From Megalobrama amblycephala (Eukaryota; Chordata; Actinopteri; Cypriniformes; Xenocyprididae): DNA of 64,000 bases. Positions 1 through 12,400 of this stretch are shown here, one piece after another. The translations under genes were made by a program, and so were the position numbers. The notes beneath the pieces are model-generated. The model was given only the letters and a program-made list of their open reading frames with translations, searched no databases and was not told the DNA's origin. Each line of letters begins with the position of its first letter. The first letter of the stretch is position 1. The stretch covers positions 34,023,640 to 34,087,639 of the forward strand of contig NC_063061.1 of NCBI RefSeq assembly GCF_018812025.1, given 5' to 3'.

Positions 1-310
1 GGGACTGTGGAGTCTCACAGGACAGGCAACATCGCCTACGTTTTCGAAGAGCCTTTCACATTTTTAATCTTTCTTTGTTCCAGAGCGTGTGCTCGGCAGA
101 TGTCTGTGTGATAGCTCGTATAGAACAAAGAGAAATTTCCAAAATATTCAGATGTGGAAAAGAGCGCCTGCTTCCAGGAGTCCCGAATCTAGAGTGCTTT
201 TGTCATTAACAGTCAGACACTGAGAAAGTTGAGATCTTTTAGGTAGCACATGTGAGTGTCCGAAAAGTCAATGCACGTCAAAGTCAAACTTGCAGATCAA
301 CTCTGTTGAA

Positions 311-871
311 GAGGACCTATAATGCTTTTTTACATTTTCAACTTTCTCTAGTCTTTAATATTGATGTTTGAGCATGAGAAATGTCACAAAGCACAAAGTC
401 ACTCTAAAAAGGCAGTTATTCTCTATATCAGTGTCACTGTTTCTGAACTCCCTGAAACGCCTCCATTGTAGTCTTGAGTTTTCTTCCAGGAATGAATCAC
501 AATATTCTTCATTTAAATAATTCCCAGCCAAGGTACATGCAAAAAAAAAAAAAAAAAAGGACAAGGCCTGGTTGAGTTAGTTAGTCGTGTGTTGAAACTC
601 ATGGTTATGGTAAGGGGTGTAACAATTCCCAAACACGCTCAAAGCGGCTGACCAATCACAACACACTGATCCAGCCAACCAATCAGAGGACATTGTGCTT
701 TTCAGAAGGAGGGGCTTCATAGAGACCAGAACTAAACAGAGTGTTACTGACAGACTGCGAAGAGAGGTGCTGCAACAATATAAAGTTTTTTTTTTTTTTT
801 AAATTCAAAACTTATTCTAGTTGACCTCAAAAACAAAACCAAGAGTTTGTAAAAGGGCATAATAGGTCCTC
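311..871. mobile_element. TIR-bounded non-autonomous DNA element (GAGGACCTATAATGC ends)
   Basis: Inverted ends GAGGACCTATAATGC and GCATAATAGGTCCTC frame about 560 bp without coding capacity, including poly-A and poly-T stretches. A diverged second copy lies in cenpt intron 12 (about 47438-47972), and an element with related ends lies at 11881-12427. Confidence 0.7.
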
Positions 872-1852
872 TTTATTGTTGACACAGATGTTTCAGTGTC
901 AGTGAAGGTACAACAGCTGTATTGGGCCAATTAGAGAGTGGCTACATTCAACATAGGATATTACCATAATACTCATGCCTTTTCTGCAATTTACTATATT
1001 TGAACTGTGCATGAATGGATTACCTAGATAAGCTGCCATACATATAACCAGAGGACTGCATCCCACAATGCAATGCGCCTCAACTTCATCTTCCATTTAC
1101 GCTGAGACTAAACCGGAAGATATATCAACCACAGTTTTTATCTCTTTCATGACTCATTTGTTGATTTTTCAAAGTTTATACTGCCAAAAGTTAAGACATT
1201 TAAACATCAAAATGCTAAATAACCATATTTAGACGTCACTCACTGAATTAAACATGCAACATAATGAGGTCGTTGAAAGTTACTCTATGATAGAAGCAGT
1301 TACATTCTGAATTCTGAATGCTGTCAGTATGTTTGTGTGTTCAGAGGTTGTGAGGTTTTGATGCATCTTGTTTGACTTTGATGTGTTGTCGAGCGGTTTG
1401 TTTTAGATATGTCGCTGTCACGTTACGGTGTAGATTTAAGAACTAACCCATTAGTAGTCTAAGCTGACTAATGTGTATGTTTGTGTTTTTTTTATATCAT
1501 GCCTTAAAGCGATGTTATCATAAGGTAGGTGCACCGTGGCAGGTCTGTGTGTGTGCGCGTTTGTGTCTGTGTGTCGGGACACTGTTGCTTCCTGTCCAGC
1601 CATGGCCACGCCCACACGACACACCTGCTGAACGGCCACCCACTCACAGGCTTGATTAAAGTTTGTCTGCGCTGCTACCCCTCCAATCACATCGCTCCAG
1701 GCATGAATATTTAAATATGTAAATCTCAAAGCTTCCTGTTCTGCTGACCCATATATAAATGTCAGCTCTCCATATTACAGTTTATTAAGATGTTTGTGTG
1801 TGTTTAGGAATCATTGGTATCTGGTGGTCTTGTAGTGTGTCCACATGAATTT
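872..1852. other. intronic, no gene seen
   Basis: Mixed-composition DNA with a (TG)n-like stretch near 1545-1580. The short open frames on both strands around 1451-1729 overlap each other and show no splice or family support. Confidence 0.6.
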
Positions 1853-1969
1853 TATATAATATAATATAATATAATATAATATAATATAATATAATATAAT
1901 ATAATATAATATAATATAATATAATATAATATAATATAATATAATATAATATAATATAATAATATAATA
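1853..1969. repeat. (ATAAT)n microsatellite
   Basis: About 23 uninterrupted copies of a 5-bp TATAA-type unit. The tandem ILYY-type reading frames across it are repeat artefacts. The flanks to about 2460 are extremely AT-rich and I see no gene in them. Confidence 0.95.
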
Positions 1970-3395
1970 CCACATAGTATAATTAAAAACAATTTTTATA
2001 TTTGTAAAATAATACATTTTAATAAATATTATTTATTTTATATGTATTCATATGTGTATTATATTTTTATATAACAGATTATATATAATTAATATTTAAT
2101 AAATACATATTTATTTATTTTATTATTTAAATAAAAATAAACTGTCATATTACTCAGTGCTTGTGCATTGCAATATTTTTCTTAAATATAAAAATATTTA
2201 AATGTAAGAATATTGCATTCAAATATTTATATAATGTTTATTTTTTATAAAGTTTAATAATATAAATAATAATATATAAAAAAGAAAATATAAGTGTAAT
2301 ATAAATGATAATATATTATACTATATTTTATATATTTGTACATTTTATATTATATATTATAAATATAATGTAAATATTTCAATGCAGTTTTCTTATATTT
2401 GAATATTCTTATATTTAAGAAATAATCATAGAAGTGCACAATTTTGATAAATTTCCAGTGAGAGCTAATGTAATTTTAGGGGGTATTTTCTAAACTTCCC
2501 TTCTGCTCATGCACACGTTTGCTGCTGCTGAGCTGGTGGTGGAGTTTGAGTTTCCATGGCAACAGTGAACTTCAGGTTAACCAGTGTGATTTCCTAGAAT
2601 CGGATCAGGATGTGGTTATCATGACAGTGCTTTCTCTGTATCGTTCGCTCACTTAAATGATGTGCACTAAAATGCATTTGTATTCTTTAGAGTTGCATTT
2701 TTTTCGGCAGACAATTTTTCTTTTCAACCCACAAGAGCTCTTGAGCAGGGTGTTTATATAGTGTAGTTTTTATTTTAGCTTTTCACTTTTACGTCATAGC
2801 TGCCTTTTGGCACATAAGTTATAAATACATCTATAAGTGAATGAGGCTGAAGGTGATTATACTCTGATGTGCGAGTCGTGTGGGAGTGAGGAACCTTTTT
2901 TATGCTTATTTTGAGGTTGTTGTTTTTTTTTTTGTCTGTGAGTTTATGGGTAAGTCATTGAGACGGAGTATGCCACATCCTCTAGTCACAGTGATAAAAG
3001 CATCTCTTCCATTTACAATAAATCAGACTTTTGATCTTTTTGATGATTTCCGCATCGTCACACAGGTTAGCCCCGCCCCCTGTGAAAATTTCATTCCGCA
3101 TATCTGTATGTGTGACCCTGGACCACAATACCAGTCATAAGGGTCAATTTTTTGAAATTGAGATTAATACATCATCTGAAAGCTGAATAAATAAGCTTTC
3201 CATTGATGTATGGTTTGGGCAATATTTAATAGATAAATAGATAGATAGCTGGCATAAAAGACAATGTACAATGTATTGTTGGCTATTGCTACAAATATAC
3301 CCATGTGACTTTTGACTGGTTTTGTGGTTCAGGTTCAAATATTAAGCATCAGATATGTTCGAACTGGTTATGACTTGAGAAAACCCTATGAATGG

Positions 3396-3592
3396 ATTTT
3401 TTTTTTCTTTTCTTTTTTTTGCTGTTTTTGCCTTTACGATGATAGGGCAATAAGCAGACATTAAGCGTAGTGGGGGAGAGAGAGAGGAGGATGGGATCAG
3501 GAAAGGTCTGCGAGCTGGGACTCAAACTCAGGTCGCCCTAATCGCAACAGCGCTATATGTTGAAGCGCTGACCACGAGGCTATCGGTACAGA
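3396..3592 (-). mobile_element. tRNA-derived SINE
   Basis: Read on the minus strand from 3592, the element begins with a tRNA-like head: an A-box-like AGCCTCGTGGTCAGCGC and a B-box-like GAGTTTGAGTCCC. A pyrimidine-rich body and a tail CCTATCATCGTAAAGGC then A/G runs follow. This is the usual layout of fish tRNA-derived SINEs with an internal RNA polymerase III promoter. Confidence 0.65.
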
Positions 3593-3599
3593 TGAACAT

Positions 3600-4370
3600 T
3601 GTCGGGGAAAGTAACTAATTGCGTTACTTTTAAAGAAAAGTAATGCTTTAGATTACTTTAGTATTGCTTTTTCTCTCCTGGGCTGGGCTTGCTTGTTTTT
3701 GAATAACAACAAAAAAAAAAATCTGTTTTTGGCAAATGTAAAGGCCCTTTCATAGCAAAAGTAAAATGAATAAGCCTCAGGATTAAGGAAATGCATATTT
3801 ACGCCTGTAAATATTTACGCTGAGGGCGCAGCTCAAACAAACCTTTCAGCTGTGCTGCCATTCTGGAATACAGAAGAATAGCATACAGGAAAAGGAAGTT
3901 CAACACTCTTATTTCTAAATCTAATCTAAAGTAATTTTTGATTATTAGTATGGTTGAATTAGATCATTAAAGGTCAGCAGTAAAGACACTGGTTAATAAA
4001 GTGAGATTAAATACATAAAGTATATTTGTGTAATTTAATATAGTTAATTATTACATGTTTGCGTAAAAATTCTGAGATTGCATTTCACGGTTTTCATTCA
4101 TTTTGAGAAATACTGAATGTTTTCGTGCAAGTGATGAGTAAATGCATGCTCACATTTAGTCTAGAACTACAATAACCATCATGTTCACACAGCACACACA
4201 ACACCTCTGCACTTTATTTCTCTCAACAGAGCTGTCCGTCAAACAAATGTGAAAAAGTAACTTAGATATTTTGTTGTAAATTGAAAAAGTAATGCATTAC
4301 TTTACTAGTTTCTTGAAAAAGTAATCTGATTACGTAACTCAAGTTACTTGAACTTAAGTTACTGCCGACA
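3600..4370. mobile_element. TIR-like element with TGTCGG...CCGACA ends and AGTAAC-rich arms
   Basis: The left end TGTCGGGGAAAGTAACT and the right end AGTTACTGCCGACA are inverted. The subterminal regions are rich in AAGTAAT/ATTACTTT words on both sides. No open frame and no clear target duplication are seen. It looks like a degenerate non-autonomous DNA transposon of a type common in fish. Confidence 0.55.
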
Positions 4371-4553
4371 AATGGATTCGTTTTAATGGGAATAATCTGT
4401 TGCAAAGAGATGTAGCAAATCACAAAGATTTGTCAAAGCCTCTTTGAGTGTGTGTGTTTAGGTCTATGTGGTTTTAGGGGTATAATTACTAATATTACTT
4501 TTAATAATATTGCAATGCATAACCAATATTATTTCATTCTCTTTATCTCTCAG

Positions 4554-4682
4554 GCACGGCAGCAGGCACAGATGAGACACCAGATGGCTTCTGACAGCAA
4601 GAATGAATATTCCTCATACCTGCAGAAGTTCAACCAGGAACAGAACGAACATTATTACACCATCATCCCTAATATTTTCCAG
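4554..4682 (+). CDS. fnbp1: fnbp1 exon: F-BAR domain segment (ARQQAQ...NIFQ)
   Basis: This 129-nt, phase 0-0 exon encodes 43 residues beginning [12 protein letters not shown] and ending YTIIPNIFQ. The acceptor is tttatctctcag and the donor is CAG|gtgcac. The residues align with the long F-BAR helix that carries the QKFNQEQ segment in FNBP1, CIP4 and TOCA1. The preceding F-BAR exons (to about residue 180 of the family) are not visible between 1 and 4553. Confidence 0.93.
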
Positions 4683-7600
4683 GTGCACACACACACACAC
4701 GCACATAGAAACATCCAATGAGATTGAATTACAGCTACTAATATTGTTGTTTATTTGCATGCACTGGCTGCATTGTTTTTGAATACACTAAATTATGCAA
4801 ATCAAGTAACTGAGTAAAAACACCCCAAAATTCTGAATGCAATTTGCATGGTGCAGTTCCTGATCTTGCAGCTTTCTACTCAGAAATACACACACTAACT
4901 CTTTACATCTGTGTGTGTGTTGCGAGCAGAAGATCCAGGTGATGGAGGAGAAGAGGATAGAGCGAATGGGCGAGTCGCTGAAAACGTTTGCGGAGGTCGA
5001 CCGACAGATTCTGCCCATCATCGGGAAATGCCTGGATGGAATGACACAAGCGGCCGAGTCCATTGAACCCAAGAATGTTAGTAACACACTCATACAGCCT
5101 CATTCATGACAGGGTCTAGCGCCGCCTCCTGTCTGAAATACCTCTTGCAAGTGCTGCTGCTGTGGTACGCTTTTAATAGAAGAGGAAATGCAGAAAACAA
5201 GGCTGTGAAATGTCCTAAAAGTCACACACTACTGTTCAGAAGTTTGGTGTCTGTGAGATTTTTTTATGTTTGTGAAAGAAATTTCTTCTGCTCACCAAGG
5301 CTGCTTTTATTTGATGAAAAATACAGTAAAAACAGTAATATTGTGAAATATTATTCCAATTTAAAAGAACTGTTTTCTATTTGAATATATTTTTTAAACA
5401 TAATTTATTCTTGTGATGCAAAGCTGAATTTTCAGCATCATTACTCCAGTCTTCATTGTCACATGATCCTACAGAAATCATTCTAATATGCTGACTTCTC
5501 AATGTTGAAAATAGTTGTGCTGCTTAATATTTTTGTGGGAAAATGTGATTTTATTTTATTTTTTCAGGATTCTTTGATGAATAGAACGTTCAAAAGAACA
5601 GCATTAAATTGAAATAGAAGTATTTTGTAACATTATAAATGTAATTAAAAAAAAACTATTTAATGTTTCCTTGCTAAATTAAATTGAGTATTCATTTTAA
5701 AAAAATCGTACATAGCCAAACTTTTGAATGGTACTTCACTGCCTTATTATTTGAGCCAAATTAAATATGGTGTCTGCTCCAACTAAGGACTTTAAATCAC
5801 ACACAAAATGTTTTGATTGTATATTTTCTGTGTTTTTAATTGATTACTGAAAATGAAGTTGCAGAAATTATGTATTTATATATTGATAATAATAGTCTGC
5901 AGATGATACTGTGAATGACCGTTGTCTCTAACAAAGCTTTTGGGACAAAACTTCTCCAGAAATTACCTAAATCTGACAAAACTTCCTTTTAGAGGCATCC
6001 TAAAAAGAGATATGACATATTTATATCCGTTAAATGCTCCATCAGAGCTTTCATCTTTGTGTAAGCTCCAAGAGTGTGTTTTTTTAAGTCCATCCTTTTT
6101 AACTTGGAATATCACATGAAACATTTGTGAATAAAGCAGTGTTCCCATCCCATGTGTTCAAGAAAACAAAATTGTCCCTTCCCGGGAAACTGGCACAAAA
6201 TCTCTGTAATAAAAAAGGAAGTTGCTGTAATTAGGGAAGCCACTGTGGCTCTAAAACCAACTAAACTAAAACCAACATTTGAGATGCTGTGGGGACATTC
6301 TAAAACGCTTAACGTGAAAAAGGCTTAACTTGGTTTAATGTACTAAGACAGTGATTTTAACAGACCAAACTTACTAAATATCATTATAATAAAGTATACT
6401 ATGTGCAAAAAATCACATGAGTCCAAAATATGATCTTAACACGTTTTATAACATTTATAGCATGATATTTAGTAAGTTTGGTCTGTTAAAATCACTGTTT
6501 TAGTACATTAAGCCACGTTAAGCCTTTTCTTATAGCGGTTTTCTATGGGAGAAAAAAGCTTAACGTGTTATAAAACGTGTTAAGATCACATTTTGGGCTC
6601 ATCTGATTTTTTGCATATAGTATACTTCATTAGCATGATATTTAGTGAGATTGGTCTGTTAAAATCACTGTCTTAGTACATTAAGCCACGTTAAGCCTTT
6701 TCTTATAACGGTTTTCTATGGGAGAAAAAAGCTTAACGTGTTATAAAACGTGTTAAGATCATATTTTGGGCTCATATGATTTTTTGCACATAGTATACTT
6801 TATTATAATGATATTTAGTAAGTTTGGTCTGTTAAAATCACTGTCTTAGTACATTAAGCCACGTTAAGCCTTTTTCACGTTAAGCGTTTTAGAATGTCCC
6901 ATGCTGTGCAGTGAAATTGATCCACTGGTTAGTCCAGTTATCCAGTCATAATATGATATATTGAGGCAAAATCAAACGTTTTTTGTTGTGAATTGAGGGT
7001 TTAATTCGGTAAATGCTTCTATCGTAGTTTATCCTCATGTCTTCTTATCGGATAAAAAAAAATTATCCACCTCAATTGATTGCATACGTTTTTTTTTTTT
7101 TTTTTGTAATGTGCATTTTTAAAAGTTATGCGCATCTTGGCATTTCCATCCAGCATTTTTTATGCGATATCCCAAAATCTGCATAAAAATAGTTGAATGG
7201 AAACAGCTTATATGGCTATTTTAGGAGTATAACTAATAATATTTCTAGTCGGTAAGTAGTCATTTATTAGTCGACTAATCGCACGTTTATTTTACTTAAA
7301 AATATACTGGGGGATGGAATATATAGCCTATTTTGCGCTCAAGTGCATGCACTGACAAAAGTAATGAATATGAATTAGGGATGTGCAAAGATTAATCGCA
7401 ATTAATCGTTTGCAAAATAAAAGTCTGTGTTTACGTAATATGTGTGTGTTCTGTGTATAATAATTATGCATATATAAATACACACATACATGTATAAATT
7501 TAAGAAATATATGCATGTTCAAATAAATATAATTATTTATATATATTTTATATTACATATAAATATAAATATACACTGCGTTCCAAATTATTATGCAATT

Positions 7601-9380
7601 GACATATCAGTAAGATTTCAGTACAAAAAACATTCAGATTTTAGTTTTTCTAAGAAAAAGTTTGTTTGTTTATTTATCCATGTCTTTTTAGATAACTGGT
7701 ATCAATCTCAGACAAAATAATTTGCCAGGTCTATGGAAACCCTACTTAGAGGTTGTTCCACATTATTAAGCAAGTCACAGTTCTCATGCAATATGGAGAG
7801 GAAGAAAGATCTTTCTGAAGATGAAAAGCATGAAATGGTGCAATGTTGTGCAAAAGGCATGAAAACAACTAATATTGTATGAAACTGAATGGAGATTATC
7901 GAATTATCATAAGATTTGTGAGTGATTTAGAGCACAGCAGAACTCGGTCAGATAAAGGCTTATTAAGGAAAGTTCCTATCAAAAAAAATAATTGTATTAA
8001 AAGGGCAGCTATAAAAAAAGCCAGTGTTGAGCAACAAACAGGTATTTGAAGCTGCTGGTGTCTCTGGAGTCTTGAGAACCTCACCATGCAGGCTGACAGT
8101 TGTGCGTAAAGATACATTTTAGACACCACTAACCAAACCTCACAAAGAGAAACATTTACAGTGGGTGTAGAAATACATTTTCAAACAGTTTTATTGCTGT
8201 GGTGTTTTTTTGCAGCATGGGATAGTGCATAGTGCATTGTACAATAGTGCATTGTACTATGCACTATCCTCCATTTTATACCATAGCTGAAAATGGCCAG
8301 TTATGAACTCAACATATCTTGCAAAAGTCATTTTAATACCCTCCATCTCACTTCCCAATATTCCACCCCAAATCATCACCCGCCAGCTCCTTGCTAACGT
8401 CACAGTCTTGTTGGAACGTGGTGGCCATTCACCAACCATCCAGAAATCCATCCATTTAGACCATCCATTGAAGTACGGCATTAGTCAGTGAATAAAACTA
8501 TTTAAAAATGAGTCTTTATGTATTTCTAAACCCACTGTAAATGTTTCTCTTTGTGAGGTTTGGTTTAGGGTGGATGAAATGCATCTTTACGCACAACTGC
8601 CAGCCTGCATGGAGAGCTTCTTGAGACTCCAGAGGCACCAGCAGCTTCAAATACCTGTTTGCTGCTCAACACTGGCTTTTTTATAGCTGCCCTTTTAATA
8701 CAATTCATTTTTTTTGACAGGAACTTTCCTCAATAAGCCTTTATCTGACCGAGTTCTGCTGTGCTCTAAATCACTCACAAATCTTATGATAATTTGATAA
8801 TCTCCATTCAGTTTCACACAATATTAGTTGTTTTCATGCCTTTTGCACAACATTGCACCATTTCATGCTTTTCATCTTCAGAAAGATCTTTCTTCCTCTC
8901 CATATTGCATGAGATCTGTGACTTGCTTAATAATGTGGAACAACCTCTAAGTAGGGTTTCCATAGACCTGGCAAATTATTTTGTCTGAGATTGATACCAG
9001 TTATCTAAAAAGACATGGATAAATAAACGAACAAACATTTTCTTAGAAAAACTAAAATCTGAATGTTTATTGTACAGAAATCTTACTAATTTGTCTCTTG
9101 CATAATAATTTGGAAGGCAGTGTATATAAATCTAACATTTTTCTTAAATATGTACATGTATGTGTGTGTATTTATATCTACATAATTATTATACACAGAG
9201 CACGTAAACACAGACTTTTATTTTGCAAACGATTAATCGTTGCACATCCCTAATATGAATGTCATCAAACATCTCATGCAAAAAATAGCATGGAAACATT
9301 TTAACTATTTCTTAATAAACTAGTGTTTTCTAAGTGTTCTTTCCGATTCGAATTGGTTCATTTAAAAGTAGACATTTCAA

Positions 9381-9430
<50 letters not shown>

Positions 9431-12400
9431 TTCTGCGATTAACTTACTAATAGAATTTTGGTTGACTAAGCCTCTTCTCGCCGATTAACGTTTATTCAAC
9501 TGTTAGGGAGCAGCCCTAAATATTTAACTCTCTCTCTTTTTCTGCATGCGATACTGCAAATGTCCATTGACTCTAACTATAACATGTCCAGAAATTACCT
9601 AAATTTGACAAAACCTCCTTTAAGAGGCATCCTCAACCTTAAAAACTAAAATGTCAATAGGTTTATTTTATAGCAATACAAATTAGCTTATTTTCAAAGC
9701 AGTAGAAATCATTGTGAAGTCCCCATTCAGAGACTATCTGCGCTCTCTTTCTCCTGCAGGACTCCTCTCAGGTCATAGAGTCGTACAAGTCTGGGTTCGA
9801 GCCTCCTGGCGATGTGGAGTTTGAAGACTACGGTCAGGCGATGAAGAGGACGGTGTCCGAGACCAGCCTCAATAACTCGCGCTCGGACAACAAAGCCGAG
9901 CGTTCCAGCAAGGGCAAGAGCAAAACTCTATGGCCTTTCATTAAGAAAAACAAGGTAACACACACAGTCACTGCATTCGCTCGCAGTTACTCCGATTCGA
10001 CCGAAAAACTTCATTTACATCAATATGAACACAAAAATAGAGACAGACTGATCTGAAAGCTCATAAGAAAGAATGTTTCATGTGTTTATGTGAGTTTTGT
10101 TTTTACTTTGTGCTGGTTATTTTCATTTGTGTAGGTTGTTTGTATTTGTGTAGTTTTATCGTAGTTCTTGTAGATGCTGTTATTCGTTTGCCACCATCGT
10201 TCTCCTCTCCTTTCCCTTCCCTGCACGAAAATACAAATGTTCCACATTCATCCTGATGCTCCACCGATAACGTACTAATGCACCGGCCCAAGAGGCCTCA
10301 CCTTTGACCTTTGACATCGCAGAGAATTGTAACCCTAAACCCTTATTCCTTCCTGTGTTGTCCTTTCAAACCAAGAGTAATTTCCTTCTTTGGCCACTCA
10401 TCGTTGCTGTTCTCATGGTAACCACATTCTTCTTCCTTCTCCTCGTCTTCCTCTGTCTTTTTGTGACCTTTGACATTTATGTCAAAGGCTCCACTCTTAC
10501 TGAGCATGCTCAGTCCAAACCCCGCCTAACCTCGCAGGACCAGGATGTAAGCATTAACACTGTGATACATATTTTATGAGGTGTGTGTCTGTATGGCTAT
10601 GGGCAGAATGGGAAACTACTGTATTGCGTATTTCATACTGTGCAGTATTACTGTATACTGCCTACTATTTTTAGTACCGTTTAAATGTCTGGTGTATAAT
10701 ATTTCATATATATATATATATATATAATATTCAAATAGAAAACAGTAACTTACTTACAGTTACTGACCCCAAACATTCAAATGGTAGTGTATTTCTTAAT
10801 AAATTTGTATATTTATGTGAAACATTATGTGATGATACAGTAGTTCCGAAATGTACATTGTTGTCACATGATCTCATCACATCATGTTTAATTTGGCAAT
10901 GGCACAATGGCAGTTATATTGGAAATAAATATTTAAACTTTTGGCAGATATTGCATTTGGTATCACTTACAGTTCTTATAATTTACACTGAAAATGGAAC
11001 TCTAGCGCATTGCATTATGGGATATCGTTCTCCATGTAGTGTGCTTTGTTGTATACTGCACATTTTGGCAAATGAAGTAGGCCATCTGAGTTCTAGATTT
11101 GCATATTGCACATAGTATAAATACCATGTAAATAGTAAGAGTAGTATGTAGTATGCTGTTCCAATCATAGCCTATGTTTGTCATTTTTTTGTCTATTCTG
11201 TGTGTGTTTTGTGTGTGTAGCATCTGTTTGTGGTCAGAAATAACACAAAACAAGTATTAGGAGACTTTTAGAGTCTTTTCTTAGAAACCACATTCATTAA
11301 TACGGTCATCTAGCTAAACACACAAACATCTCATGGAAAACTTTATCAGATTAATGGTGTTTATGCATGAATACATATTAAAAGCAGATGATATGACCAA
11401 ATTAGATTGTTCTAGATGGTTAGAAATCATTCTTGTGTTAATGTATGTTGGTAAAGATTACAGGAATCTTCTGGGTTCAATGCAGGTTAAGCTCTGTTGG
11501 CAGCATCTGTAAAATGTTGTCGATTACCACAGGAAATCATCTTAACTCGGTTTGTAAAAACAAGCAGAAACAGTGTGTACAGTAATGCACTTACAAAGGA
11601 AGTCTATGGGCCAGTGTCATTCTTAACTAAAACTATTAAAAGTCATGTTGAAATAAACCTGAAAGAAAAAATATAAATATTAGCTTAACTTAAAAAACTT
11701 AAGTTTCGGAAACTAACTGACTTATTAAATTAAATAAGTACTAAAATTACTAAAACATAGTCAAAATAAAGTAATGCTAAATAGCTGCATTTAAAAAAAC
11801 TAATAAAAATGACAAGCACATACAATACACATTGAAAAAAGCACATACAAGCAACTTTTAGCTAAATTACTGAAAGTTGAAGGGGACCTATTATGCCCTT
11901 TTCACGAGATCTAATATAAGTCTCTGGAGTCTCCAGAATGTGTCTGTGAAGTTTAAGCTCAAAATACCCCACAGATCATTTATTATATCTTGTCAAATTT
12001 GCCCCTATTTGGGTGTGAGCAAAAACACAACGTTTTTGTGTGTGTCCCTTTAAATGCAAATGAGCTGCTGCTCCCTTTCCAGAAGAGGGCGGAGCTTTAA
12101 CAGCTCACGCTTCGGTTGCTCAACAACAACAAAACTGGAGAATCTCACGCAGCCAAAATGAGGATTGTCAGTAACAGTGTTCAGCCTTACATTGTTCAAA
12201 CCGGAGTCGGACACTGATGGAGAGACTCAGGAAGAAGTTACAACTTTTAGAATGAAACATTTCTGAATGGTTAGTGGATAAATTTATGTAGTTGCTGTGG
12301 AGTTGATTCAACTCATCCACTAGCATGTCTCTCTTTGCATTGAACTTTGAGCAGATGTTGTTTATGGACAAACAGCAACATTACACACTAACTAAAGTTA

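Larger units (their letters stand above)
7376..9252. mobile_element. hAT-type non-autonomous element with nested Tc1/mariner
   Basis: The ends TAGGGATGTGCAA and TTGCACATCCCTA are flanked by a perfect 8-bp duplication, ATATGAAT (7368-7375 and 9253-9260), which is typical of hAT. The arms (about 7376-7570 and 9125-9252) carry TTTTATTTTGCAAACGATTA in inverted orientation. The middle is occupied by a second element, 7574-9122. Confidence 0.88.

Noticed and set aside
1785..2017. Tyr/Ile-rich frames
   Set aside because: Products of the (ATAAT)n microsatellite.
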